Of a DNA stretch of 64,000 bases, positions 33,317 through 41,514 are shown piece by piece. The stretch is from CAZMYM01 sp964620325. GTDB taxonomy: Bacteria > Bipolaricaulota > Bipolaricaulia > UBA7950 > UBA9294. Within the stretch, counting starts at the first letter, position 1, and every line of letters starts with the position of its first letter. A program made the position numbers and the translations under genes. Location: positions 1 through 64,000 of the forward strand of contig CAZUIM010000001.1 of NCBI GenBank assembly GCA_964620325.1. Reading direction: 5' to 3'. The notes below the pieces were generated by a model. It saw nothing but the letters and a program-made list of their open reading frames with translations, did no database searches and was not told where the DNA came from.

Positions 33317-34489
33317 ATGAGCGTTCGGATCGGATCGGGGGCGAAGGGAGACTGCACCGTCGAGATCCTCTCGGATCGCAACGCGGGCGTCGAGGTGGAG
33401 ACGAAGACCCCCGAGCTCCTCGAGGACGGCCTCCGTTCGGTCGTCGGGGAGTCGCTGGCGGGGCTCGGGGCGAAGGAGGCCGCCGTCCGGTTGACCGACT
33501 TCGGCGCGCTCGACTACGTGATCGCCGCGAGGGTCGAGGCGGCGATTCGTGCGTCCGATCCGGAGGACTCGAGGAGGCTGACCCCCGCTGTGGATCGGGA
33601 GGCGTCCGAGCGGGATCGGCCGCGACGCAGCCGCCTCTACGCCCCCGGGAATCAGCCGCGCCTGTTGGTGGGGATCGAGATTCACGGCGCCGACTGCGTC
33701 CTGCTCGACCTCGAAGACTCGGTCCCGCCGGCCGAGAAGGCGGCGGCGAGGATCCTGGTGAAGCACCTTGTTTCGACGATTCGGTTTTCGGACGAGGTGT
33801 GGGTGCGGATCAACCCGCTCGACGCCGAGGGCCGGGAGGACGTTTGTGAGGTCCTGATCGGTCGGCCGAACGGGATCTGTCTTCCGAAGGCGGAATCGGC
33901 GCAGGACGTTCTCGACCTCTGCGATCTGCTGTCCCGCGTCGAGTCGGAGCGCGGGATCCGCGAAGGCGCGACCTGGATCATGCCGATCCTCGAGACGGCG
34001 AGCGGCGTGCTGCGAAGCGAGGAGATCGCTGCGGCGTCCGAACGTGTGGTGATGCTCGCGTTCGGAGCGGAGGACTACACCCGGGACGTCGGCGCACGGC
34101 GGTCGTGGGATGCGCTGCTGTTCGCTCGGTCGCGGATCGTCGCCGGCGCGGCGACGGTCGGGATCCAGGCTTCGGACACGGTCTTCACCGACGTGGACGA
34201 CGACGCCGGATTGGCCGAGGAGGCCCAGAGAGCGCGCGAGTTGGGATTCGACGGGAAGGGCGCGATCAACCCGCGCCAGATCGAGGCGATCCATCGGGCG
34301 TTCTCCCCGACGCCGCCGGAGATCGAACGGGCGCGAGCGATCGTCGACGCGGCGCGACAGGCGGAGGAGAAGGGGTTCGGCGCGGTCGCATTGGACGGAC
34401 GGATGATCGACCGGCCGGTCCTCGACCGGGCACTGCGACTGATCAGATACGCCGACCGACTGACCGAAGGAGTGGGGCACGATGCGTAA
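33317..34489 (+). CDS. Citrate/citramalate lyase gamma-beta fusion (CitD-CitE)
   Basis: Residues ~8-82 resemble the acyl-carrier subunit CitD (GVEVETKTPELLEDGLRSVV, FGALDYVIAARVEAAI). Residues ~103-390 are the CitE/HpcH TIM-barrel beta subunit (RSRLYAPGNQPRLL, LLDLEDSVPPAEK, VWVRINPLD, MPILETASGVL, AFGAEDY, GFDGKGAINPRQI). The lyase complex cleaves citrate to acetate and oxaloacetate, or citramalate to acetate and pyruvate. In classical CitD the phosphoribosyl-dephospho-CoA arm sits on a Ser in an ESxD-type motif; here the aligned segment is GSGAKGD with Lys at that place. The start ATG follows AAGGAGG. CitF overlaps its end by 8 bases. Confidence 0.88.
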   Translation: MSVRIGSGAKGDCTVEILSDRNAGVEVETKTPELLEDGLRSVVGESLAGLGAKEAAVRLTDFGALDYVIAARVEAAIRASDPEDSRRLTPAVDREASERDRPRRSRLYAPGNQPRLLVGIEIHGADCVLLDLEDSVPPAEKAAARILVKHLVSTIRFSDEVWVRINPLDAEGREDVCEVLIGRPNGICLPKAESAQDVLDLCDLLSRVESERGIREGATWIMPILETASGVLRSEEIAAASERVVMLAFGAEDYTRDVGARRSWDALLFARSRIVAGAATVGIQASDTVFTDVDDDAGLAEEAQRARELGFDGKGAINPRQIEAIHRAFSPTPPEIERARAIVDAARQAEEKGFGAVALDGRMIDRPVLDRALRLIRYADRLTEGVGHDA

Positions 34490-36026
34490 CGCCGTCGACC
34501 GGGAGATTCCCGAACGGATCGGAAGCCGAGTCGTGGAGCCGTTCCGAGGCGCATTCGCGACGTCGCGACACGGGCCGAAGGCTGCCCGGGTCCAGAAGAG
34601 CGCCCCGCGGCGGGAAGACAAGGTCCTCCCGACGATCGAGTCGGCGATCGAGGCCTGCGGCCTGTCGGACGGAATGACGATCTCGTTTCATCACTCGTTT
34701 CGGGAGGGGGACCGCGTCGTCAACCTCGTCGTCGACGCCTGCGCGCGGATGGGGATCAAGGATCTGCGGCTGGTTCCCACCGCCGTCTTCCCGGTACACG
34801 AGCCACTGATCGAGCACATCCGCTCCGGCATCGTCACCCGGATCGAGGGGTCGATGAACGGTCCGATCGGGGCGCTTGTCAGCCGGGGCGGTGTTCTGGC
34901 CGAGCCGGCGATCCTGAGGTCACACGGGGGTCGGTGGCGGGCGATCGAGGCCGGCGATGTCGAGATCGACGTGGCGTTCATCGCAGCACCGCAGGCCGAC
35001 CCGTACGGGAACGCGACCGGGATTCGAGGGGCGACCCCGTGCGGCCCGATCAGCTTCTCGACGGTCGACGCGCAATACGCTCGTCAGACGGTCGTCGTGA
35101 CCAACGACCTGCAGTCGTATCCGGTCTACCCGATGGAGATCCAGCAGGGGTGGACCGACTGGATCGTCGTGGTGGACGAGATCGGCGATCCGGAGCACAT
35201 CGCCTCGGGAACCCTGCAGCTGACGCGATCGCCGACGAACCTGCGGATCGCTCGGCTGACCGCCGATGCGGTCGCCGCGTCGGCCGCGTTCGTCGACGGG
35301 TTCAGCTTTCAGGGGGGCGCGGGCGGGATTTCGCTTGCGGCGACGAAGTTCATCGGGGACGCGATGGAGCGCGCGGGGATCGTCGGTTCGTTCGGGATGG
35401 GCGGCGGAACGAAGCTTCTCGTCGACCTGCTCCATCGCGGCCTGATCCGCGCGATCCTCGACGGGCAGGCGTTCGATCTCGACGCGATCGCGTCGCTTCG
35501 GGACGATCCGGCGCACGTGATCATCGATCCGGGGCTCTACGCGAACTACGACTCGCGTGGCTGTGCGACGTACAAGTTGGACGCGGCGTTCCTCGGCGCG
35601 ACCGAGGTCGATGTCGACTTCAACGTGAACGTCAACACCCACTCCGACGGGCAGCTCCTCCACGGGATCGGCGGGCATCAGGACGTCGCCGCCGGTGCGG
35701 GGATGACGCTGATCACCGTTCCGTCGCTCCGCGGGCGGCTGCCGATGATCCTCGATCGGGTGACGACGGTGACGACGCCGGGCGAGGTGATCGACGTGAT
35801 CGTGACCGAACGGGGGATCGCAGTGAACCCCCGCCGGGACGATCTCAAGGATCGGTTCGCGGCGGCGGGGCTTCCGGTGAGGTCGCTGGAGGAGATCAAG
35901 GCGGAGGTCGAGCGGCTGATCCGCCCGGCCCGGAAGCCGGTCTTCGGAGACGAGATCGTCGCGGCGATCGAGTGGCGGGACGGAACGGTCATCGACGTCG
36001 TTCGAAAGGTGGAAGGATGGGCGTGA
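34482..36026 (+). CDS. citF: Citrate/citramalate lyase alpha subunit (CitF)
   Basis: The 514-aa protein is the acyl-carrier-protein transferase (alpha) subunit, which exchanges acetyl for the substrate acyl on the gamma subunit thioester. Family features include DGMTISFHHSFREGD, GIRGATPCGPISFSTVDAQYA, GFSFQGGAGGISLAAT and FNVNVNTHSDGQLLHGIGGHQD. Length is as expected (~510). Citrate lyase and citramalate lyase alpha subunits are homologous, so substrate cannot be decided from this gene. The stop region overlaps the next gene by 10 bases. Confidence 0.93.
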   Translation: MRNAVDREIPERIGSRVVEPFRGAFATSRHGPKAARVQKSAPRREDKVLPTIESAIEACGLSDGMTISFHHSFREGDRVVNLVVDACARMGIKDLRLVPTAVFPVHEPLIEHIRSGIVTRIEGSMNGPIGALVSRGGVLAEPAILRSHGGRWRAIEAGDVEIDVAFIAAPQADPYGNATGIRGATPCGPISFSTVDAQYARQTVVVTNDLQSYPVYPMEIQQGWTDWIVVVDEIGDPEHIASGTLQLTRSPTNLRIARLTADAVAASAAFVDGFSFQGGAGGISLAATKFIGDAMERAGIVGSFGMGGGTKLLVDLLHRGLIRAILDGQAFDLDAIASLRDDPAHVIIDPGLYANYDSRGCATYKLDAAFLGATEVDVDFNVNVNTHSDGQLLHGIGGHQDVAAGAGMTLITVPSLRGRLPMILDRVTTVTTPGEVIDVIVTERGIAVNPRRDDLKDRFAAAGLPVRSLEEIKAEVERLIRPARKPVFGDEIVAAIEWRDGTVIDVVRKVEGWA

Positions 36027-36556
36027 GAGAGGGACTGCTGCAGTTGCTGCCTGAAATCGAGTGGATCGAGGACGCGAAGCTGCGCGAGAAGGTGATCGCG
36101 ACGTGGATCGACGGCCTCGAGCGGGGCGGCTGGCTGGCGTCCGACGTCGATCGGATGCCGTTCACGCTGGCCAAGAGAGTGACGTCGAGCTTCGCCAAGC
36201 ACGTGCGGAGCGTCACGCGGATCTGCGCGTTCGTCGCCGACACGTTCGACGAGATCTACGAAGGGGTCGATCTGAAGCTCGACAAGGATCTGCTCCTCGC
36301 CGGCGCGCTGCTCCACGACGTCGGGAAGCTCTTGGAGATGGAGGAGGCGGACGGTGCGTTCCGGAAGAGCGCCGCCGGGAAGCTGGTCCGGCACGCGTTC
36401 TCCGGCGTGGCGCTCGCCGACGCTCACGGACTCCCGGCCGAGGTGCAGCACATGATCGGAACCCACTCGAAGGAGGGGGATCCGTTCGCGCGGACGCCCG
36501 AGTCGGTCATCCTCCACTTGGCCGACTTCATGAACTTCGATCCGATCGAGGGGTGA
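36017..36556 (+). CDS. HD-domain phosphohydrolase, unknown substrate
   Basis: The 179-aa protein has an HD domain with SFAKHVRSVTRICAFVAD (first His), ALLHDVGKLLEM (HD pair, ~97-108) and a later HLADFMNFD. The ATG at 36017 lies within the end of citF. The gene sits between the lyase and LeuC-type genes, seven bases from the latter, so it is part of the operon, but its substrate (nucleotide or cofactor-like phosphoester) is unknown. A role in maintaining the lyase prosthetic group is possible and unproven. Confidence 0.85.
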   Translation: MGVREGLLQLLPEIEWIEDAKLREKVIATWIDGLERGGWLASDVDRMPFTLAKRVTSSFAKHVRSVTRICAFVADTFDEIYEGVDLKLDKDLLLAGALLHDVGKLLEMEEADGAFRKSAAGKLVRHAFSGVALADAHGLPAEVQHMIGTHSKEGDPFARTPESVILHLADFMNFDPIEG

Positions 36557-36562
36557 GCGGAG

Positions 36563-37819
36563 ATGGGAATGACGTTCGCGCAAAAGGTCCTCGCCGGAAA
36601 GGCGGGGCTCGATCGGGTGGACGTCGGGCAGATCGTCGAGATCGAGCCCGACATCTGCCTGTCGCACGACAACACCGCAGCGATTGCGAAGATGTTCGCT
36701 CAAATCGGCGTCGACCGGGTGAAGGATCCGGACAGGTTCGTGATCGTCCTCGACCACATCGTTCCGGCGTCGCAGGAGAAGTACGCGCAGAACCACAAAG
36801 AGATACGCGCGTTCGTCTCGGCCAACGGCATCCGACGATTCTACGACGTCGGCGTCGGGATCTGCCATCAGGTCCTGCCGGAAAAGGGATTCGCTCTTCC
36901 GGGGCGGCTGATCCTCGGCTCGGACTCGCACACCACGACCTACGGTGCATTCGGCGCGTTCGCCGCGGGGATCGGGCGATCGGAGACGGCGGCGCTGTAC
37001 GCGACGTCGAAGATCTGGTTGAAGACTCCGGCGAGTTTCAAGATGGTGGTGAACGGGAGGTTGGCCGACCCGGTGACCGCGAAGGACCTGATCCTTCACA
37101 TCATCGGCTCGATCGGGGCCGACGGGGCGCTGTACAGATCGGTCGAGTTCACCGGCGGGGCGATCGAGACGATGAGCCTAGGTTCGCGGATGGTCCTCGC
37201 CAACATGTCGGTGGAGATGGGGGCGAAGAACGGCTATTGCGCCCCTGACGACAAGGTGACTTCCTTCCTCGAATCACGGGCCGAGGCGGGCTACACGCCG
37301 GTCTTCCCCGACACCGACGCGGAGTACGAACAGGTGCTCGAGTTCGACGCGGCGTCGCTCGAGCCGCAGGTCGGCAGGCCCCACACCGTCGACAACGTAT
37401 CCCCGATCGGAGACGTCGCGGGAACGCCGATTCAGCAGGGACTCCTCGGGACGTGCACCAACGGGCGGATCGAGGATCTGCGCTTGGCGGCGAAGATCCT
37501 CGCAGGACGGAGGATCGCGAACGGCGTCCGGCTGCTCGTGCTGCCGGCGTCGCAGGAGATCCTGCTCGAGGCGCTCGGCGAGGGGTTGATCGACACGTTC
37601 GTCAAGGCGGGTGCTATTCTGCTCAATCCGGGCTGCGGCCCGTGTCTCGGAGCGCACCAGGGTGTCCTGGCGCCGGGGGAGGCGTGTCTGTCGACGGCGA
37701 ATCGGAACTTCAAGGGACGGATGGGCTCCCGAGACGCTGAGATCTACCTCGGATCTCCGGCAACGGTCGCGGCGTCGGTCGTCACCGGTGTGATCACCGA
37801 TCCGCGGGAGTTCTTCTAG
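36563..37819 (+). CDS. Aconitase-superfamily large subunit (LeuC/homoaconitase type)
   Basis: The 418-aa subunit carries the three [4Fe-4S] cysteines at 298 (LGTCTNGR), 358 and 361 (NPGCGPCLG), with HDNT, GSDSHTTTYGAFGAFA and LANMSVEMGAKNG motifs. Proteins of this type isomerise or hydrate 3-isopropylmalate, homoaconitate, citraconate, mesaconate or 2,3-dimethylmalate. Because of its position after lyase genes and the atypical small subunit, leucine synthesis is not assured; citramalate/mesaconate or citrate chemistry is possible. The small subunit gene follows after a 276-base repeat-like spacer. Confidence 0.9.
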   Translation: MGMTFAQKVLAGKAGLDRVDVGQIVEIEPDICLSHDNTAAIAKMFAQIGVDRVKDPDRFVIVLDHIVPASQEKYAQNHKEIRAFVSANGIRRFYDVGVGICHQVLPEKGFALPGRLILGSDSHTTTYGAFGAFAAGIGRSETAALYATSKIWLKTPASFKMVVNGRLADPVTAKDLILHIIGSIGADGALYRSVEFTGGAIETMSLGSRMVLANMSVEMGAKNGYCAPDDKVTSFLESRAEAGYTPVFPDTDAEYEQVLEFDAASLEPQVGRPHTVDNVSPIGDVAGTPIQQGLLGTCTNGRIEDLRLAAKILAGRRIANGVRLLVLPASQEILLEALGEGLIDTFVKAGAILLNPGCGPCLGAHQGVLAPGEACLSTANRNFKGRMGSRDAEIYLGSPATVAASVVTGVITDPREFF

Positions 37820-37830
37820 GGAACAACGAG

Positions 37831-38010
37831 CCGCGCGCAGAGCACGCAGAGAGACCGAAGAAGAAGAGCCCAACCATGAAGCACATGAAGAAGAAGGGGA
37901 CAACCCAAACCCATGGCATCTCTGTTCTGTGCCTCTTCTTCATGCCTCTTCATGCTCTTCATAGTCCTTGCTTCTGTTTTCCCATTGCTTCCCTCTGCGT
38001 CCTCCGCGCC
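37831..38010. repeat. Imperfect long inverted repeat between large and small hydro-lyase subunit genes
   Basis: Outer arms GCGCGCAGAGCACGCAGAG (left, from ~37833) and CTCTGCGTCCTCCGCGCC (37993-38010) are near-complementary. Inner arms ACCATGAAGCACATGAAG (left, ~37873) and CTTCATGCCTCTTCATG (right, ~37938) also pair. Such nested GAAG/CGCAGAG arms recall dispersed intergenic elements of several phyla (MITE- or REP-like). No coding sequence is visible. It may fold as RNA and affect expression of the downstream small-subunit gene. Confidence 0.6.
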
Positions 38011-38095
38011 TAGGCGAGAGAAAAGCTTTTGCGTGTCGGAGGATTGTGCAGTCTGACTGCCTACGCGAGAGGAAGGGTGTGGAGTTGGAGGGAGA

Positions 38096-38584
38096 ATGAA
38101 CAAAGGAAGGGTTTGGAAGTACGGCGACGACGTGAACACCGACGTGATCTTCCCCGGGAAGTACACCTACCAGCCGATGGAGCCGGGCGAGATGGCCCAG
38201 CACGCGATGGAGGACCTCGATCCCCGCTTTGCGAAGGACGTGAAGTCGGGCGACGTCATCGTCGCCGGGAAGAACTTCGGCTGCGGCTCGTCGCGCGAGC
38301 AGGCGGCGACCTGCCTCGTGGCGGCCGGTGTCGCGGCGGTGATCGCGCCGTCGTTCTCGCGGATCTTCTTTCGTAACGCGATCAACGGCGGCCTGCCGGT
38401 GATCGAGTTGGCGAACGGGACCGACGCGATCGAGACGGGGGACGAGGTCGGGATCGACTTCGCCGCCGGCGTCGTCGAACACGACGGCAAGACGTACGGC
38501 TTCCCGCCGCTTCCGGCGGAGGTCCTCGCGATCCTCGAAGACGGCGGTCTGATCCCGCACGTCAAGAAGGTGCTCAGCGGTTGA
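38096..38584 (+). CDS. Aconitase-superfamily small subunit (LeuD type)
   Basis: The 162-aa swivel-domain subunit partners the protein at 36563. It shows VNTDVIFPGKY at ~15-25 and the active-site NFGCGSSREQA at ~59-69, and ends as expected for type-II small subunits. The substrate-selecting loop after GKY reads YTYQ here, in place of YLVY (isopropylmalate) or YLRT (homoaconitate) known from Methanocaldococcus enzymes. This supports a different substrate. The following TrmO gene starts at a TTG overlapping its stop. Confidence 0.9.
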   Translation: MNKGRVWKYGDDVNTDVIFPGKYTYQPMEPGEMAQHAMEDLDPRFAKDVKSGDVIVAGKNFGCGSSREQAATCLVAAGVAAVIAPSFSRIFFRNAINGGLPVIELANGTDAIETGDEVGIDFAAGVVEHDGKTYGFPPLPAEVLAILEDGGLIPHVKKVLSG

Positions 38585-39057
38585 TCGAGTTCTCGCCGAT
38601 CGGAGTCATTCACACGCCGTTCCCCGAGCCGGGCGACATGCCGGTCCAACCGGCCGGCGGCGCCGGCGTCGAGGGGACCGTCGAGGTCTTCGAGGGGTAT
38701 CGTGATGGGTTGGCCGATCTCGACGGATTCTCGCACGTCATCCTCCTCTATCATCTGCACCGGGGCCACGGGTACGAACTGCGCGTCGTGCCGTTCAGGG
38801 AGACGATCCCGCGGGGCCTGTTCGCCACCCGGGCGCCGAGGCGGCCGAATCCGATCGGCCTGTCGGTCGTGCGACTCACAGGAATCGAGGACGGCGTGCT
38901 CCACGTCGAGAACCTCGACATCGTCGATGGCACCCCGCTGCTCGACATCAAACCGTACGTGCCCGGACTCGATCCCGGGCACGACGTCCGAGTCGGTTGG
39001 CTCGAGAGCGGCGGGAGGACGGCTCGAGAGCGCCGCGACGACGGTCGATTCAGATAG
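38581..39057 (+). CDS. trmO: TrmO/TsaA-family tRNA (adenine-N6)-methyltransferase-like protein
   Basis: The 158-aa protein has the TrmO (YaeB/VirR) fold signature: FSPIGVIHTPF, GLADLDGFSHVILLYHLHR, FATRAPRRPNPIGLSVVRL and GTPLLDIKPYVP. TrmO uses S-adenosylmethionine to methylate t6A37 in some tRNAs; archaeal-type short homologues have the same domain. It starts at TTG overlapping the leuD stop. Its presence here is probably incidental to the lyase operon. Confidence 0.9.
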   Translation: MIEFSPIGVIHTPFPEPGDMPVQPAGGAGVEGTVEVFEGYRDGLADLDGFSHVILLYHLHRGHGYELRVVPFRETIPRGLFATRAPRRPNPIGLSVVRLTGIEDGVLHVENLDIVDGTPLLDIKPYVPGLDPGHDVRVGWLESGGRTARERRDDGRFR

Positions 39058-39166
39058 CCGTACGGAGGATCTCACGGATCCGGCCGAAAGCGGCGGCCGC
39101 GTTCTCGGCTCCTCTCGAGGGAAGTTCCGAGGTCTTCAACGACGGGCGAAGGAGGAGGAACGGCGG

Positions 39167-40288
39167 ATGAAGATCCGGCGTGCCGAGCTCGAGGATGCAA
39201 CCGCTCTCGGGCGGCTTCACGTCGACTCGTGGCGCGCCGCGTACCGGGGCTTGGTACCGGACGAGCGTCTCGATCGTCTCGACCCGAAGCGGAGCGCGAA
39301 GTGCATGTGCGAAACGATCCTTGGCGCTGCAGCGGAGACCTACGTTGCTGACGTGGATGGCGAATCCGTCGGGTTCGTCACCGTTGGCGCGTGCCGTGAC
39401 GAGGACCTCGACCGAGCGGCGACCGGCGAGATCTGGGGGATCTATCTGGCTCCGGCACACTGGCGAAAGGGGTTCGGACGGCGGCTGTGCGTACACGGCG
39501 AGGCGACCGTGCGGGACCGGGGATGCTCGGTCTGTGTGCTGTGGGTCTTCGCCGACAACAGGGAGGCGCGGCGGTTCTACGAGGCGATGGGCTACGCGGC
39601 CGACGGGGCCTCCAAGATTCTCGAGGTCGGCGTACCGCTCGAGGCGATCCGGTATCGGAAGGACCTGCGAGCGGTCGGCGGCTCGGGCGGCGACGTCCTA
39701 GCCGGTGAAAGCTTCGCCGGCCCGAAGCTTCTCCGCCAGAGCAGCCCGGACCGACGTGGGCACGAACGTCGAGACATCGCCGCCGTAGGCGGAGATCTCC
39801 TTGACGATCGAAGAGGAGAGGAAGCTGTAGCGCTTGGCGGTCATGAAGAAGACCGACTCGAACTCCGGGGCGAGGTCGCGATTGGTGAGCGCCATCTGGA
39901 ATTCGTACTCGAAGTCCGAGTTGGCACGAAGGCCGCGGACGATCGCGCCGGCGCCGTGCTCTCGGGCGCACTCGACAAGGAGGCCGTCGAAGCTGATCAC
40001 CTCGATCCCGGTGACCCCCTCCTCGATCAGGGCGGCTTGCGTCATCTCGACCCGCTCTCCGAGGGTGAAGTAAGGCCGCTTGTGCGGATTGGCGACGACG
40101 GCCACGTAGAGTCTGTCGAACAGCTTCCGTGCGCGGCGGACGATGTCGATGTGACCGAGCGTGATCGGATCGAAGCTGCCGGGATAGACGGCGACGGCCA
40201 TGGTCCGTCATCGTACCGGAGACGGGTCGAAGAGCGCAACAGCGCGGTTGACGTTGACTACGTGTACGGTCCGACGGTGGTGATGTGA
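39167..40288 (+). CDS. GNAT-family N-acetyltransferase, no stop before antisense coaD
   Basis: Residues 1-167 form a complete GNAT domain: IRRAELEDATALGRLHVDSW, ETYVADVDGESVGFVTVG, the acetyl-CoA loop IYLAPAHWRKGFGRRL, VLWVFADNREARRFYEAMGY and YRKDL. The start ATG has GGAGGAGGA upstream. The natural domain end is near 39667, but the frame has no stop until 40288 and crosses the whole antisense coaD gene. The ~206 extra residues show no domain and are probably not real protein sequence; either the true stop was lost or a sequencing frameshift hides it. The substrate is unknown; the family acetylates small molecules or protein N-termini. Confidence 0.75.
   Translation: MKIRRAELEDATALGRLHVDSWRAAYRGLVPDERLDRLDPKRSAKCMCETILGAAAETYVADVDGESVGFVTVGACRDEDLDRAATGEIWGIYLAPAHWRKGFGRRLCVHGEATVRDRGCSVCVLWVFADNREARRFYEAMGYAADGASKILEVGVPLEAIRYRKDLRAVGGSGGDVLAGESFAGPKLLRQSSPDRRGHERRDIAAVGGDLLDDRRGEEAVALGGHEEDRLELRGEVAIGERHLEFVLEVRVGTKAADDRAGAVLSGALDKEAVEADHLDPGDPLLDQGGLRHLDPLSEGEVRPLVRIGDDGHVESVEQLPCAADDVDVTERDRIEAAGIDGDGHGPSSYRRRVEERNSAVDVDYVYGPTVVM
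39698..40201 (-). CDS. coaD: Phosphopantetheine adenylyltransferase
   Basis: The 167-aa CoaD makes dephospho-CoA from 4'-phosphopantetheine and ATP. The nucleotidyltransferase motif is YPGSFDPITLGHIDIVRRA (~6-24; T/HxGH type), followed by NPHKRPYFTLGERVEM, IVRGLRANSDFEYEFQMALTNRDL, and SFLSSSIVKEISAYGGDVSTFVP. Length and all motifs match. It follows the M16 peptidase gene by 56 bases on the same strand. Confidence 0.97.
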   Translation of the reverse strand: MAVAVYPGSFDPITLGHIDIVRRARKLFDRLYVAVVANPHKRPYFTLGERVEMTQAALIEEGVTGIEVISFDGLLVECAREHGAGAIVRGLRANSDFEYEFQMALTNRDLAPEFESVFFMTAKRYSFLSSSIVKEISAYGGDVSTFVPTSVRAALAEKLRAGEAFTG

Positions 40289-41514
40289 AGGTTGTCCGGT
40301 CGGACGAATCGCTCGATCGCCGTATTCACGTCGTCGGCCGTGACCGCGTCGAGGCGCGAGAGAACCTCCTCGGGAGAGAGGATCTCCCGATTGCTCATCG
40401 CCGCCGTGCCGAGGCGCATCGCTCGGTGACCGTTCGACTCCAGCCCGAGGACGAACAGCCCGCGCAGGCGGGCCTTCGCCAAGTTGAATTCCTCCTCGTC
40501 CAAGCCACGCGCGGCGAGGTGCTCGAGTTCGCTCACGACGAGAGCCTGAACCCGCTGCACGTGGACCGGTGAAGACGATGCGTAGGCGAGCCAAAGCCCG
40601 GCATCCGTGTACCGAATTAGGGTCGACCCGACGGCGTAGGCGAGCCCGCGGTCCTCGCGGATGGCGCGAAAGAGCCGAGAACTGGTCCCGTCGCCGTAGG
40701 CCGTGTTGATCACGTCGAGCACGTATCGATCCCGGTCGAACGCCGGCGGCCCCGGAAGGGCGAAATGAAGGTGCGATTGGCCGCCGTCCCGGACGAGCCG
40801 CCGTCCCACCTGGTGAAAGGATGGGCGAGTTCGCGGCAGTCCCTGGAACGGAGAGACGCTGTCCTCCGTCCCGAGGTGGGCGGCGACCGCCTCGACGAAC
40901 GGCTCGACGACGACCGCACCGGCGGCGACGACGACCATCTCACTCGGTCGGTAGTGCCGGCGATGGTGAGTCATGACGTCGTCTCGGGAGATTCGCTCGA
41001 CGGACAGTGGCGTGCCGAGGATCGTCCGAGAGAGGGCGTTGTCATCGCCCCACACGGACTCGATGAATCGGTCGAACGCGAACGACTCGGGATCTTCGTT
41101 GTGTCCTCGGATCTCGTCGAGAACGACCGTCCGCTCGAGTTCGAGGCTCTCTGGCGTGAAGGCGGGGTGCGTCGTGAGATCGGCGAGCAGGTCGAGCGCG
41201 GTCGTCAAGCCGTCGGCCGGCGCGTCGACGTAGTAGACAGTCGACTCGCGTCCGGTCGCCGCATTCAGATTCCCACCGACGGCGTCGATCTCGCGGGAGA
41301 TCCGTGCCGCGTCACGTGTCTTCGTTCCCTTGAACGCGAGGTGCTCGATGAAGTGGGCGATCCCGGCGGCGTCGGGCGAATCGTCACGGCTTCCGACGCG
41401 GACCCAGAGGCCGACGCTGACGGAGCGAGACTGCGGAACCTCTTCGACGAGGATCCGCAGTCCGCTTCCGAGCTTCGCTTCGTGAGCTCCTTCGTAGAGC
41501 TCGCGTATCACCAA
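40258..41514 (-). CDS. M16-family zinc peptidase
   Basis: The 418-aa peptidase has the inverted zinc motif HFIEH (His54, Glu57, His58) with Glu134 as third ligand (LDEIRGHNEDPE), the expected 76-residue spacing. The C-terminal half is the usual non-catalytic M16 domain (YGDGTSSRLFRAIREDRGLAYAVGS). Such peptidases often follow pnp (mlpA/ymxG position) in Gram-positive and other bacteria. Its ATG overlaps the PNPase stop by 7 bases. Confidence 0.94.
   Translation of the reverse strand: MVIRELYEGAHEAKLGSGLRILVEEVPQSRSVSVGLWVRVGSRDDSPDAAGIAHFIEHLAFKGTKTRDAARISREIDAVGGNLNAATGRESTVYYVDAPADGLTTALDLLADLTTHPAFTPESLELERTVVLDEIRGHNEDPESFAFDRFIESVWGDDNALSRTILGTPLSVERISRDDVMTHHRRHYRPSEMVVVAAGAVVVEPFVEAVAAHLGTEDSVSPFQGLPRTRPSFHQVGRRLVRDGGQSHLHFALPGPPAFDRDRYVLDVINTAYGDGTSSRLFRAIREDRGLAYAVGSTLIRYTDAGLWLAYASSSPVHVQRVQALVVSELEHLAARGLDEEEFNLAKARLRGLFVLGLESNGHRAMRLGTAAMSNREILSPEEVLSRLDAVTADDVNTAIERFVRPDNLHITTVGPYT

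Noticed and set aside
36563..38584. Firm call of leucine-biosynthesis leuC/leuD
   Set aside because: leuA and leuB are absent, the neighbours are lyase subunits, and the small-subunit substrate loop is atypical, so only the superfamily is assigned.
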